Source: Hermatobates lingyangjiaoensis | Taxonomy: Eukaryota > Arthropoda > Insecta > Hemiptera > Hermatobatidae | Assembly: GCA_026182355.1 (NCBI GenBank) | Contig: JAPFBL010000006.1 | Coordinates: 7,468,501-7,532,500 of the forward strand | Length of the DNA stretch: 64,000 bases | Reading direction: 5' to 3' | Part shown: one piece after another, positions 1-11,704 of the stretch | Numbering within the stretch: the first letter of the stretch is position 1 | How the letters are laid out: every line of letters begins with the position of its first letter | Translations under genes and position numbers: made by a program | Notes under the pieces: model-generated | Seen by the model: only the letters and a program-made list of their open reading frames with translations | Database searches by the model: none | What the model was told of the DNA's origin: nothing

Positions 1-387
1 GAATATACATGATTAAGGAGAAAGGAAACTAAGTGCTAGTATCACAGTTTGTCAATTTAAATGAACCCAGCCATCGAAACATTACGAATTCTATATAGCA
101 CATTTCAAAACACAAATATTTGTAGTTAATGGTATCTTTATTTTATTCATAGTACTTATATATAACCTTTCTTGTATATAAGAATTTTTATTACATTTTT
201 ATGTTACATAAATTCCTGTCATATTGAATTTTTTTAAACGATTTGGTTCCAGAAAACAAATTTAGAATTATAAAATACTTTTGGAATTGAATTTTAATTA
301 CTTAAACACGATACCACAATACTTTTAGCCATGTTGCCTACGAATTAACACTATAAGATTAAAGGCAATGACGTCATAACTTCAATT
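1..387. other. AT-rich DNA, no gene seen
   Basis: No open frame, splice-bounded exon or repeat was recognised before the hAT element begins. A TGACGTCA palindrome (CRE-like) sits near 369-377, but without a nearby promoter it is probably chance. Confidence 0.5.
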
Positions 388-395
388 GCTTAGGT

Positions 396-1133
396 CAGTG
401 GTTCCCAACCAGGGGTGCTTGCACCCCCAGTGGGTGCAAGACATCATTCCAGGGGGTGCGAGAAGCAGGGCTGCAACTTCTAAGAAATTTGGAAACTTTG
501 GAAGAGTATTGGTGCTCGGTTATAGTTTCATTTCCAGGGTTTTGTGAAGCTGCACTTGCGGTGCTCATTCCATTTGCGACAACATGGTTATGCGATTAAG
601 GATTTAACACCCTTTTGTCAATTAAGACAAAATCCAGAAATCGTTTGAATGCACAGGCAGACATGTTGCTATCAGCAAGATAGTTCCACGATTTGAAAGA
701 CTAATAAGCATGAAACAGGAACAAATGAGTCATTGAGTTGAAATGCATTAGCAAACGTTTTGGATGTCAGCCTTTTGATTCTATTATCTTTTACATATTT
801 TAAGTAAGCAATTATTTTTTGTCAGTTATATTCAAATGTAATGAATAATTATTTTCTAAGTATTTCAAAGCTAGTTCCAGATTTTACTGTTTTACACATC
901 AAACATATGTTATTATTTGCGTAAAGTTTGTTCAAATATCAATCTGTGATGTTTCTTGTCTAAAAGTCTTATTTTTTTTACACATATTTAAGTAAAATAA
1001 ATATCTAATTTTGATAAAATTTTGTATAATTTCATATCTTTTATCCTTGAACAAAAAATAAAATGTAGGGGGTGCGAGGTCAGAGCAAAATTTTTTTAGG
1101 GTTGCAGGAGTAAAAAAAGGTTGGGAACCAGGG
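396..1133 (+). mobile_element. Degraded hAT-family DNA transposon (short, non-autonomous)
   Basis: The left end reads CAGTGGTTCCCAACC and the right end is its near-perfect inverse (GGTTGGGAACCAGGG), the terminal inverted repeat typical of hAT elements. The element is bracketed by an 8-bp target duplication, GCTTAGGT at 388-395 and GCTTAGGG at 1134-1141 (7 of 8 match), the duplication length hAT elements make. The interior keeps only the last part of a transposase frame (510-736), with stops and a frameshift. At 738 bp it has lost most of a usual hAT coding region, so it moved as an internally deleted copy or has decayed since. Confidence 0.85.
510..736 (+). pseudogene. hAT transposase C-terminal (dimerisation) domain remnant
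   Basis: Starting at a TGG codon at 510 the frame gives the pattern of the C-terminal hAT dimerisation domain of ZBED5/SCAND3-like transposases: an ALAVLIPFATTWLCD block, then KTKSRNRLNAQADMLL. A TAA interrupts the block after LCD, and a one-base shift near 680 moves the homologous frame to VPRFERLISMKQEQMSH followed by TGA at 734-736, where this family normally ends. In intact relatives the middle motif is LCE followed by GFS; here D and a stop replace it. The copy cannot encode a transposase. The assignment rests on remembered family motifs. Confidence 0.75.
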
Positions 1134-1459
1134 GCTTAGGGCGTTCTGTTTATAATTATTTATGCAGTAGAGAGAAAATTTCATTTCATCAGATAGATAT
1201 GGGGTACTTGTTCGTTATTTTTTCACTTTCTTTGTAGTTCTATTGTATATAGTCAGTACAATAGTTAGACTGTTATCATCATTAGAAGGTTTGACTTCTT
1301 TGTCTATCTCACCTGGTTAGTGTAATGAACAAAGTAGTTAATTCAGTATCTGATGAATTTGAAGGACAGAATAAACTACATGCCTTAGTTAATCAGACAG
1401 TAATTATATTACTATTCAACGCCACAGCATTGTGCTTATTGTTATCACTATATTTTTTA

Positions 1460-1606
1460 TTAATATTTGAGTTGACTAGTAAGATTAACATATTCCCTTA
1501 GGAATCCAGCAGAAAAAAGATATTTATCTAGAGATCCAGTGGGGAAATTACTCAAACTTGTGTCCAAAATATGCTCTTCTTCAGTGGGTTCATTACTAAC
1601 GTTATG
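1460..1606 (-). other. In-frame coding extension of gene A beyond the TAG stop
   Basis: After the TAG the same frame stays open for 48 more codons to TAA at 1460-1462. It is not random: residues around NEPTEEEHILDTSLSNFPTG line up without gaps with NEEDSIIGTSGLSGFTT of the preceding repeat unit, and with a third, more diverged unit further upstream. So the repeat register continues through the stop, which takes the place of an Asp codon (GAT) in the previous unit. Either the stop is a recent truncating mutation or it is read through; the base after TAG is C. Confidence 0.6.
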
Positions 1607-2793
1607 CTATTCATTAGAGAATTCTGTTGTCAATGGATCTTCATTTGATAATTCAGTAGTGAAACCACTCAAGCCACTTGTTCCTATAATGCTGTCTTCT
1701 TCGTTGGGTTCTCTAGTCATCATGTTATCTTCACAAGAGACACCAGTAGTCAAAGGTTCAACTTCCGGTGGTCTAGTTAAGTAATTATTTAAACTTGTTG
1801 TTTTTGTATCATTGTCTTCTTCAATAGGCTGACTACTATCCATAATAGAGGACCCACTTGTGATTTGTTCACTTGGCGACGCAGTGGATGAGTTTTCCTC
1901 ATTGATTATTTCAGTTATAACGTCTGCTTCACTTTGATGGTCACTCACGTTGCTATCTTCGATTGTTGATCTAGTAATTGTGAATTCGTTAATAATAGCC
2001 CCAGTGGTGTATTCTTTTTCAATGAATTCAGTATTAGTCACAGTGTCATCATCACTGTAAAACTCAGTAGATCTTTCAGTGACATTGAGTTTTCTAGTTG
2101 TACTATCTTCAATTATTGTTGTTGACGGGTCAGGTGTAATAGTTATTTCGATGTTGCCGTTACTAACGCCGGTCCAAATGGTGTTTTCTGTTTGACTGGT
2201 AATATCCTGGGTAATGCTATTGGGATCTTCAGTTGAGTTAATGTCAACAGTTATGGACTGAGATGTCAGGTCAGTGTGGTCGGAGTTACTATGTGTTACT
2301 TCCCCTTTATCTGTATTTGAAGATGGAGTGGTAACAGTGTATTCATTTACTACTGAAGTCAATGTATTTTCAAGATTCGACGTTCCACTAACACTGCTGT
2401 CAGTATTGGTTTCTTCAGTAATGCTACTACTGCTCTCAGTTGAGGTGTTTACATTATTATCCTCGTGTGTTGATGCTGAGATGGTCATATCGTTGTTCGA
2501 TGGTTTTGTTTCATCAGTTGTAGACTCTGTAGTGTCTACTTCTTGCCCTGAAGAGATAGATGTGCTTCCTTCTGCTTTATCTGTTCCACTCGATATGTTA
2601 CTATCAATGGTCGCAGTTTCAGTTGTAGAATGTTTAATTAACTCTTCAGTTAGACAGTTTCTGCTATCCTTTTCGTGCCAAACACAACGCATCTTGTTGA
2701 TGAGATTCGATTTGAATTCGAAGAGGTAGTCGTTCAGCTTGCCTGCAGGTTTACTAAGACGGCCTAATCGGCTGGCCCACTTCCCCATCAGTT
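1607..2793 (-). CDS. Gene A, main exon: Thr/Ser-rich mucin-like secreted protein
   Basis: On the minus strand an acceptor (TATTGTTGGCAG) at 2794 opens a frame of 394 codons ending at TAG (1607-1609). There is no ATG at the 5' end of the open frame and a stop lies just upstream, so this is an internal or last exon. The first ~50 residues are ordinary (a W/R/K-rich stretch, two Cys around RCVWHEKDSRNC). The remaining ~340 residues are dominated by Thr, Ser, Glu, Asp and Asn, with many N-x-S/T sequons, as in heavily O-glycosylated mucins. Its last ~115 residues are a ~37-residue imperfect repeat. The exon begins with two bases of a codon, fitting exon 1 at 8581-8806, which ends one base into a codon. 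Joined, the protein would have about 470 residues. Mucin-like is a composition call only. Confidence 0.6.
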
Positions 2794-5700
2794 CTGCCAA
2801 CAATAATATTTCATTAATTAAACCAATAGAAAAAACATGCTTCACTTATTATATTCTAAAATTATTAATAATTTTACAAAACATAATAACAACAAAAATT
2901 GTAAGTTAACATAAAGTAATGAATAAAAACACTAATTGAAACAGAGGTATATATATTGGAGTGTTGAGTAATAATTTTTAACACAAAAATTAAGCTTGTG
3001 TTAAAGTTGTACATATTTTGTAATAAGTGATTGTTAAAGTACTCTAATAAATTTGTAGAACTTTTTTCCCTGATGTATTCCATGAATCAGAAATAAAGAA
3101 ATACAAAACCTTTGAGGGTATAGATAACAAAAAATGCAACTGTTTGTGCAGACAATTTGTATGCAGAGGAAAATGTCTGTGATCAGGAAAAATAAAATAT
3201 TTTACCTATCAGCCATCTCGTCTTGACACTAGATGTCGAAATAGTCAAATGAGTTTTCGTCTATTTTTCTATTTTATTGTGTTTAATTTTATAAAACAAT
3301 TTTTTAAAAATTGGTCAGTTTTCCAGGATCTGATCAAGCTCTAAAAAGTCAACATTTTGGTTATGTATAACATTTTTTTCATACGTTTGCAATACAAAAC
3401 ATTTAATATTTATTTGACTATATTATATGTTGAAAACATAAAGAATATTTTGAAATAAATATTCAAGACTAAAATGTGAGAAAACTTACAGAAGTGTGAA
3501 ACTTTTAAACTAACAAATAATCAACTATTTCATTAAATGTACAATAATGATTACACATCGAATTTTAATAGTGTCACAATTCGCTACATTATTTAAGGAC
3601 AAATATTTTTTCTAATTTAACACGTCAAGTGTGGTAATACCTTCTTTTCTTTCATTAAAAATTTTTACCAAGGGAAAGTTCTTAAAACTATTCTTGTAAT
3701 CAAATATATTACTTAAATTGCTTATACCTACTTCTCCACAACGCCTAAAGAAACCTTTACCTTCTTTTTGTTGCAGGTTTTACAACTTATTTTGTAAAGT
3801 ATATTTAGATTTAATAAACGGAGCTTCTACACATAGTTTCTAACAATCTCTTTGGTAACATTTCTGTTTCACTTCTAATACAATAGGACTCTTAAGATCA
3901 TTACATGACAGATTGTAACTTTGATCTCAATGCTCTATGCATTTTAAAAACGGAGTAAAGAAATCAATTTACTACTTCTAATTCGCTTAGCAGTAAATTA
4001 GTACACTCTGTTTATACCTGTTTACTATTTTGTTATTATTCTAAGAGTTATCATTGACTACTAAGTAAATTAGCGGTAGTGAATGAAACTACTACCATTT
4101 TAGTATAATTGGTAGTAAATTAATTTAGTTTTTAGAGTATGCTGAATATTGAAACAACCTTTTAAAAATAATCAAGGCCGACTGAAAGTTTTTGAAATTT
4201 TCAAAATAATGAAGAAAAACCACACTTTGCCTGCGATTCCCCAGCCGCTCCTCATCCGTCAGTCTCAGGCCGATCGTTGATAAACATCTTTTGTTTTATA
4301 CATTTTTTATATAAATATATATAAAATTTATATATGAAATATATATATATATTTATACATATATAATATATGTAGATAAACGCATCACAAGATGCACGAA
4401 AGCACAGTGAAAACAACTTGTTTGTATGCTGAAGTTACATTCATTTTAACTTCAGTTAAATTAATTTTGGCACAGTTAGTAAAAATCTATTTTCTGAAAT
4501 GAAAGTTTTGAATCAACCCTCAAACTAACTGAGCCTTCATTAAACTTGAAAACTAACCATTTTTGAATTAATTTTAGTTCTATTCTGTCTGGTCAATGTT
4601 TCTTAGTTTTTTTAAGTGACAAAAACTCACTTTCATAATTTTATGTTTATTTTGGTTTGGAGAAGAAATACTTTAACTGAATGGTAAACAGCAGCCACAA
4701 GAGAAGAACTGAAATCATGGTCTCAAAAAGTACTTAAACAGACAACTTCTAATCTCAATGATCTTCTGCCTCTTATGCTCACTTTCGTATAACATTATAT
4801 TCTTACTTTTCATAATCTTCAATTAATAGTTAAGATTTTTTATGTTCCTTTTTAAACCAGAAAATGTAATGAATACTTTAAGTCAGGAAGTGCCTTTAAG
4901 TTTGTCACGAATGTTCATTATAAGTTCAATTAAAATAAAAATTATAAAATTTCCTAACCGAAGCCATATGCTTATGTTATTAATTAGTTAATGGTATTAA
5001 ATTTATTAAAGTAAACACTAATGTTTTTAAATGTTGTTGTCATCATAAACTTGACAACAGCATTAACTTAAACTTCTTACAAGTCTATTTTAACAGTAAA
5101 AATTAAAAATGTTTACTTACGACTGATTCTAAAACATTGAAGAGACGGATTCAGGTCACACTGTTTGACGGATCTTTACAAAATTATAACGAAAGCTAGT
5201 ACATTTTTAATGAGAACATTTTCGTTGAATTTTGATAGAGAGAAAGAGACGTTATGGTACATTTTATGATTTCAAAAAACATTTTGCACAAAACAGTTAA
5301 TTATGGAACTATTAAATCTTTTGAAAAACCTATCCATCAAGTAGTTTACAATAAAAAAAATGTCAATAACTTCTGATTACTGCAAAAGGCAATTATATCT
5401 GTAAAATGTAGAAACTTAATGCGGAATAACAGATAACTTTCTGCTCTTTTCGGATGTGTTTATTATGAACATTTTTTATCACAGTATAGTCAAAAATAAT
5501 TACTACTTAAATGTAAAATAAAAAAAATTTGAAGACTTTTAATAATTTTATATATAATAAAATATATCAATTGTTTTAGATTGTGACATAAAATTTATTG
5601 GATTAATATATAAATTTAAATATCGTATGGATTGGTTGTAAAATAAAAAAAGGTACTCCTATCCTTAATCCTTAATGGCACTTCTTAAATATGGTGTGTA

Positions 5701-8580
5701 AGAAGATTTAATTTTTGAAACTACGAAAGCAAACGCAAATTAACTTTATATTTATTTTATTATGTTTTTCAGCGTGTGATGGATAGATGTCTAACAAAAG
5801 TAATATAATGAATCTACATGTTGTATTCTTTAACAACCTTAATGTCAGATTTATAGTTCTGGTGTGTTTAATGACCCCGTTCTTTTTGGGTAATACTGAA
5901 GTATGGGAAAGGTACTTTTATGTACTTTATAACAAAATGACTATTAAATTTAAGACCGTTCTCCGGTGACTCAATAAACTTAACCTGTATTTGATATTAA
6001 TTTACTACGAATATATCATGATCTTAAATATTGGGACAGTAATAAACACTAAAAATGACAACTATTAGGTACTATGCATTGGAACATGAGAAGTTTCTTT
6101 AAAATATGAATCTTCAAATGGAACAAGATACATATGGAAAAAGTAACTAACAAGGTGTTTCATAATTGGGTTAATAAAATAAATAATCTCATTAGCCTTA
6201 AAGGAATCACTCTGAGCAGCTTCTTGGATGTTATAAAAGCTTTTGATAACATGTCTTAGAATCCAGTGAATCAGAACTAATAAATAAATGCTTTAATCAA
6301 AGAACTTTGGAATGAATAACAACAATCTAACACTAGAATAATTATTGTAAATAATGGATCCGCCACAACTGAAATCGTGATCAGGCGATACGTGTACGCC
6401 TTCAGTGAGGCATGATATAGACTCTGTTGTGGCGACTATTCATCGTGACCGACTGGGTGCGCTAAATAATCAAGGTTAATATCTGTACACAAAGATATGC
6501 AGATGACATTGTTATTTTGAAAAGAGAAATTTTAGATAATACTGTTTTTGAGCTTAAGCAGTATAATCTTCCAATTAGTGAAAGATGGGTAACTGAGAAA
6601 GGTGTGAATACAATCTAGCTAAAACAGTCCTTAGCTCTTTCTCAAAATAAATGTAATATGTCACAGAGATTTCTTTTCTAAAAATACTGAAGTAAAACTC
6701 TCGCAGATATGCAAAGATATTTAAGTCTCCTTAAATGGAAAGCGAGACTGGAAAAACCATGTAACAAGTGCATTGGTAAAAGGTTCTGTAAGATACCTTA
6801 AAAACAATGATCTGCTGTAAGAGATTCTTTGATAGAATATAGTTTCTTAAATGAAATCTGTAACTTTGCTTCTGCAAAATTACTGTTACTGCTATCATTA
6901 TACCAATGGTATCATATCGAAAGGTTTAAAATAAAAAAAGGTACTCCAATTATCCTTAATGAACTACTGCAAAAACAATATATTTATGTATTTTTATCAA
7001 AAAGGAGTAATTTGCAGTCTATTGATAGTTATATCAATTGAAAATGGCTGAATGAGATGAAAAATTTTCAAAAATTTAACAAAATGGAATATTAATATTT
7101 TGTCCTTTATATTATCACCTTTGAATAATTTACAGTGGGCAGAGGAGTGATCAAAGATCATTTCCTGAGTTAAAAGAATTCTGATTTGAGTAAAAAGGTT
7201 CTTTTTAAAAAACTTAATTGATGAATAGATGAAAAAGGAATCAGATAAAATTGGTCTAAAAAGTTGATTTCAACTGAACGTAAATTTGTTAACAAAATAA
7301 TAAATATTTAAAGGAAGGATTTAAAAATAAATGTATAATAACTAACCGGACATTGTCCATTTAACTATCACTTATGGAAGCTTACACACAATCACAATTA
7401 CCATCAAATGAGAAACGCAGACTCCATCTGGAAAAGGCGGAAACCTCTGAAGACATTCTATGTGAATGATAGATAATCGCCTCCAAGTGTTAGCACATTT
7501 GTGTAAATCATACGTAAAACAAATAGAAGTGGCAGATACTTCTCTAAGGACAATTATAAAGTGTTCTATAAAGAAATTGAAATTTAATGTTGACTTCAGA
7601 AAGTACAATGAGATGAACGATGAAACATGAGATGAAACATGTCGCCGTGCGCACGTGTCCGATGAGACTCAGCCATTTACGTTAATAATAATAATTATTA
7701 TTGTTGTAGATCAATAATTTCAAGTTTTTCATGACTAATAATTCAGAAATAGCACATTAAAACAATTAAAATTAAAATTAATTGTAATTAAAAATCATTA
7801 TACATAATTATATATGTGTTCGATATTCATCCTTGGTGGATTGGATTTTGCTATACGTTAAAGCAAACAGAAGTTTGCTGTAACATCTATACAATAGTCA
7901 TATAAAAAAAATTTCTCAATAACTTTGATATTATGTTTACTTACATGAAAGTTGATTGTAGGCCACTCTAGATTTCTGAATGAATATTGAGATTTTTTTC
8001 AAGTGTGGAATAGTCCTTGTCATTTTATTACTTTCTATTCGTTTTTAGCTTTGAAGGTATCAAATAAATCAGAGAAAACGTCGTTATTAATGATGAGTAT
8101 GTCTGTAGAGGTCATGAGTATGTCACGTGTTTTCATGATATCTCTCTGATTGGTGTGACGGGGGTTCAACTCCCTAAGACATAACAACCTCAGGACCCCC
8201 TTCCTCTTTCGTCATTCGGGGAGTCCCTTGCCAGACAGTTTGTTACATTTTTAGTAATTCATAACAAAGAAATAAACTTAGACTATGCTGGCTCTGCTAT
8301 ATTCGTTTGGATGACCTGTTAATTCGCGATATATTTTGCCTAATAATTTGAAATGTCTTTTAATCATATATTATTAAACTCCATGAAAACTTGCATGTTT
8401 AGATTACAAATCATAACATAAACAACAAATATAACTCTTAGTTCACATAATGTGCACAAGCTGGTGAAGTTTTAAAAGCGTTCTTAACTATACCTTAAAC
8501 AATATATATATATATAACTATTCTTTCAATTTCTATTATCGTTAGAACTGTTATAACATGTATAAAAAGAAGATTCATAC
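2794..8580 (-). other. Inferred intron of gene A (AT-rich, contains a LINE)
   Basis: Long AT-rich stretch between the two gene A exons. It holds a degenerate Jockey-like LINE (6130-7620) and a (TA)-rich patch near 4300-4375. Two good minus-strand donor-like sites (GTAAGT at about 3488 and 5119) have only tiny open stretches before them that do not keep the gene A frame, so no extra exon is called. A segment at 8160-8230 with a GGTTCAACTCC box may be a SINE fragment. Confidence 0.4.
6130..7620 (+). pseudogene. Degenerate Jockey-like LINE (RT and C-terminal tail)
   Basis: Short in-frame blocks in plus-strand order match the reverse transcriptase of Jockey-clade non-LTR elements: FLDVIKAFDN (6221-6250, the first catalytic Asp motif), QRYADDIVILKRE with the YADD active site at 6496-6507, then DWKNHV near 6746 (the family's LNWKxHV). 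Further on, LTGHC at about 7343 and AETSEDILCE near 7437 match the post-RNase H tail (TGHC ... EETxEHxLCEC). Many stops and frameshifts separate the blocks, and the RNase H core is not visible, so the copy is dead and probably internally deleted. It lies antisense inside the gene A intron. Confidence 0.75.
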
Positions 8581-8806
8581 TGTGTTTCCTGATGTTATAT
8601 TCATTCATTCTGTTGTAAATCCAGTCTGCCACATGAGAAGAGTAATTTGAGTTGGAGGTGTAATAGGTGTGCGAAGATGGTGAATATATATTGCTGAGAG
8701 CAGTCATCCAGTCCCGCACTGACCGATGTCTCGATGTCGAGTAATCGTGTGGGTTATGACAGCAAACGGTCCCTATCAGCAGGACAACACTAAGTGTTAC
8801 CAACAT
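8581..8806 (-). CDS. Gene A, first exon: signal peptide and N-terminus
   Basis: ATG at 8804-8806 opens MLVTLSVVLLIGTVCC, a clear signal peptide with a short hydrophobic core and small residues at the likely cleavage site. About 58 Ser/Tyr/His-rich residues follow, with three W/Y motifs. A possible donor (ACA|GTATGA) at 8580 ends the exon one base into a codon, matching the two leftover bases at the start of the 2793 exon, which would leave an intron of about 5.8 kb. A TATA box lies just upstream and the leader would be 14-22 bases. The start and signal peptide are well supported. The donor is only moderate (A rather than G before GT), and small exons could lie between. Confidence 0.6.
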
Positions 8807-8825
8807 TCTGATACACTATAGTTTT

Positions 8826-8850
8826 ACTGATTTCGTCCTACGCTTATATA
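8826..8850 (-). promoter_or_regulatory. Gene A core promoter (TATA box and TCAGT initiator)
   Basis: On the minus strand TATATAA occupies 8850-8844. The arthropod-type initiator TCAGT lies at 8830-8826, about 22 bases downstream, slightly closer than usual; position ~8820 would be the canonical distance. Either start leaves a very short leader before the ATG at 8806. Confidence 0.55.
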
Positions 8851-9085
8851 TGACATATCACATCACTGAATAAGCCAATAGTCTAAATACTATGCGGAGT
8901 TAATTAAATAAAGTAAATATACTTGAGAATGAGATTCAAATTAGGTTACTTCAGACGACGGTAAATATTGACAGAATAAGACCTCTATAGGCCTCAAATG
9001 AAGAATGTTTTACTGTGGAAACTTATTTCAATTATATTCCAAGTTTTGAACACTTGTACCTCTCAATCCCCAAAAAACCAATACA

Positions 9086-9103
9086 CACACACACACACAC
9101 AAC
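9086..9103 (+). repeat. (CA)n microsatellite
   Basis: Short uninterrupted CA run between the divergent promoters of genes A and B. Confidence 0.8.
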
Positions 9104-9371
9104 ACTTTATATCCAACAGTACCCTACATGTAGTCATTGCACCCACCAAAGCAAATATAATCAACAAGTTTATTATTATTCTATAAACTTAATCATGTAA
9201 ATCCAATAGTTACTGATATCATAATATATATTTTTTATAATTAAATCTGGCATGGAGAGTTGAAAGTATTTTTTTAACTTAATACATCTATAACTCAGTC
9301 AGAGATAAAGAGTGATAACAGGCGATGACTACAACATAGTCAAACAGGCCATTAAACACGAAACCATGTCC

Positions 9372-9405
9372 TATATAACCCGTGGAGAGAACGACACATC
9401 GCATA
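9372..9405 (+). promoter_or_regulatory. Gene B core promoter (TATA box)
   Basis: TATATAA at 9372-9378 lies 47 bases before the ATG at 9419. A start near 9402 (about 30 bases downstream) leaves a leader of roughly 17 bases. It points away from the gene A promoter about 520 bp to the left, so the interval 8851-9371 serves both genes. Confidence 0.55.
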
Positions 9406-9418
9406 ACAGAACTTCACT

Positions 9419-9423
9419 ATGAG
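9419..9423 (+). CDS. Gene B, exon 1 (five coding bases, Met-Arg start)
   Basis: ATGAG followed by the donor GTATCA. The exon supplies Met and two bases of the Arg codon, completed by the G that opens exon 2. A start codon placed almost directly on a splice donor is unusual, but the TATA box upstream and the frame-perfect signal peptide in exon 2 support it. Confidence 0.6.
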
Positions 9424-10950
9424 GTATCATATTTTTTAACTTTAATTAAAGTGGCTCTAATATAATTAATTAGGAAATGAAATTAATTGCTTTTTTGTAA
9501 GAATTACATTAGATAATATAAAAAAAAATTAAAATTATTTATTGAATATTTTGTTCAAATACCAGTTATTTTTTCTCGTTTCAAATAATTATATGTTTCC
9601 GAGAAATCATTGCTTTTTGTTTACAAGAGTAATTTAATTCAGCACTTATTGATACTACACGTTTCAATTTTAGTTTATTAATTTTGTTATTAATAAAATT
9701 TGTCTTTAAAGTTAAAGAGTTAGAGTGGTTTTCATTGGATTTTTAAAATTTTTACATAATTAACTCCTTTCAATTGTAATGATTTCTTTTAAGATTCTTT
9801 TGGTGATTTCTATTTTACTTAACAGTCTGAAATGTGTTTTTTTGTAACTTTGTCTTAGCAAAATCAGGGATTTTTATTAAACCTATCCCTGGAATAGTAT
9901 ATCAGTTTTAAAAAACTGTAATGAAAATTCTGTTCTATTTTCAAGAGCCACTCTCAATGTCTTAAATAATAATAACATTTCAGTTGGTCTAATCTAGCTT
10001 GATTTATCGGTTTTAGAAGTTTACTGGAAGTTCAAACTTTAACTATGAATTACCAAAAATAAAAGGTACCATTTTATATTAGACAAATTCCGTTGATTAA
10101 TGAATACATCGTTACTTAAAAAATCATTCTTTCGGTCAGCATTTGGTAAGCGACTTTAATTTTTGAATAGAAACTTAAGTCACTCAACGAACACCAGTCC
10201 TAATCAGAGAAAATTGAAACTAAAATTTTGAACCAAATTTACAGTTGAAATATCTAATTTCCCATATTTAATATTTAATTTCCCATTAAATTCATGAACA
10301 TGTATTTTTATCAAAAATATATTTATACTGTAATAAATATCAGTACTTCTAACAGTAGTTCTAGTATTATCATTTCTATTAAACTAACATGTTAACAAGT
10401 ACACTGTAACTTCATAGCGTTTTCTGAGATCTCCTGTGGTTAGCTGAAGGCTTGACCGCCTTATTAGATCCACTTCGCCATGCTGATGTATATTGAATTC
10501 AGTTATATATCTATGTACATACTGTCCAATTGGGTACTGCTACTGTATTGAAAATAAGAGTTTAGTAGCCTTTGTAACTCTAAAAGACGAAGAAAAGGTG
10601 AAATCATCAACTAGTTTGGTGGTTGCAGCATCTTTGTCCAAATCTATCTTAAGGCTTAGGTTGTCTCTAGGACAGATCTTTAAATTAAAATGATTTATAG
10701 AAAATTTTTGATAGCATTGTACTTTGATATTCTTATACTAGAATATTCATTTCTTTTTACTTATTTTTGAGTAATTTTTATATATCTATAAATTTAAAAA
10801 TTCAGATGTAAACCGTTAAATTCTAATTATATTGTCATTAAATATATAGATAGCACTTATATTTCGGTAAACTATAAGAAATTATCTTACAGCTTTAATG
10901 TTATGACTAAGGTGCATGAGAGATTCAAGATATAATTTAACTTTTCTCAG
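9424..10950 (+). other. Gene B intron 1
   Basis: AT-rich, no repeat of known class recognised. An open stretch at 10493-10693 has no ATG-plus-splice support and is treated as chance. Confidence 0.45.
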
Positions 10951-11068
10951 GCTTTTGACAATCTGCTTGGGGCTTGTAGTTTTGATTGGTGTGGTGTCTT
11001 GCGATGAGAATCTAGGTGATGAAATAGAGGGAAGATGTGGCTACTGCGGCGGTGGAGGAGGCGATAAG
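10951..11068 (+). CDS. Gene B, exon 2: signal peptide and Cys/Gly segment
   Basis: The acceptor TTTTCTCAG at 10942-10950 and donor AAG|GTACGC at 11069 bound 118 bases. Joined to exon 1 it reads MRLLTICLGLVVLIGVVSC, a strong signal peptide, then an acidic DENLGDEIEG segment and the compact motif CGYCGGGGGDK. With exon 1 it makes exactly 41 codons, leaving a phase-0 junction to exon 3. CxxC next to a five-Gly run could bind metal or form a tight disulphide loop; that is inference. The complete precursor is 73 residues, about 54 after cleavage. No family recognised. The adjacent minus-strand gene A has a signal peptide of similar wording (VVLLIG / VVLIG), but the mature parts are unrelated. Confidence 0.7.
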
Positions 11069-11704
11069 GTACGCAATTTGAAAATTATACATTAAGAACA
11101 AAGAAAGTAATTTGAAATATTTGTTAGTCTATCAATATTTTATTCATGAATTTAAAATGTTTACTATTTTCGGTTTAGAGCATTGAATATATTATCGTTT
11201 TAAATTTTGATAGATGTGAGTATTTTAGTTAATGATAGCATTCTGTTGGGAAAATGTTGGGAAATAATGTTCTTTCTAATATCTAAATTCAACATGGAAA
11301 TACTACGCTAAAGCAGAAAAAAAGATTCTTCAAACACCTAAAAGTGTTCATGGGAAACTTGTAGTTTTGTAATTGGTTGTTGATTGAATTCCTAGCTAAA
11401 CATATAATAGTATCAATTTGACTCTAACGAAGATCGCGTGTCAAGGTTGAAAGATCTTAGTCTTTTTTCTGATATCTTACTATGGTTTAGACGTTGATAT
11501 ATACATATATATTTGAATGCTATTGAATATTAAAAAAAAAGTTGAAATAGGAAATAACAGATCTGACGTTATTTGTTGTTAATATTTTGAACGGTTCTGT
11601 GGTGTCAAAGAAAGAAGCTTTCTTCACACTTTCCGTTTTCTATTTTTTGACAATGAAACAATTCAAAATGTAAGCTATAGTTTATGCATTATTCTGTTTA
11701 TATA

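Noticed and set aside
2274..2729. Plus-strand open frame of 151 codons
   Set aside because: It is the mirror of the Thr/Ser-rich minus-strand exon of gene A; its Val/Leu/Ser composition is what the reverse strand of such a repeat produces, and it has no promoter or splice context.
3100..5130. Extra gene A microexons before GTAAGT sites at about 3488 and 5119
   Set aside because: The short stretches between plausible acceptors and these donors either stop or break the gene A frame.
7372..7608. Minus-strand 78-codon frame
   Set aside because: The opposite strand carries LINE C-terminal motifs (LTGHC ... SEDILCE), which explain the sequence.
8160..8230. tRNA-like B box GGTTCAACTCC
   Set aside because: No A box at the right distance and no cloverleaf could be drawn; a SINE fragment is possible but unsupported.
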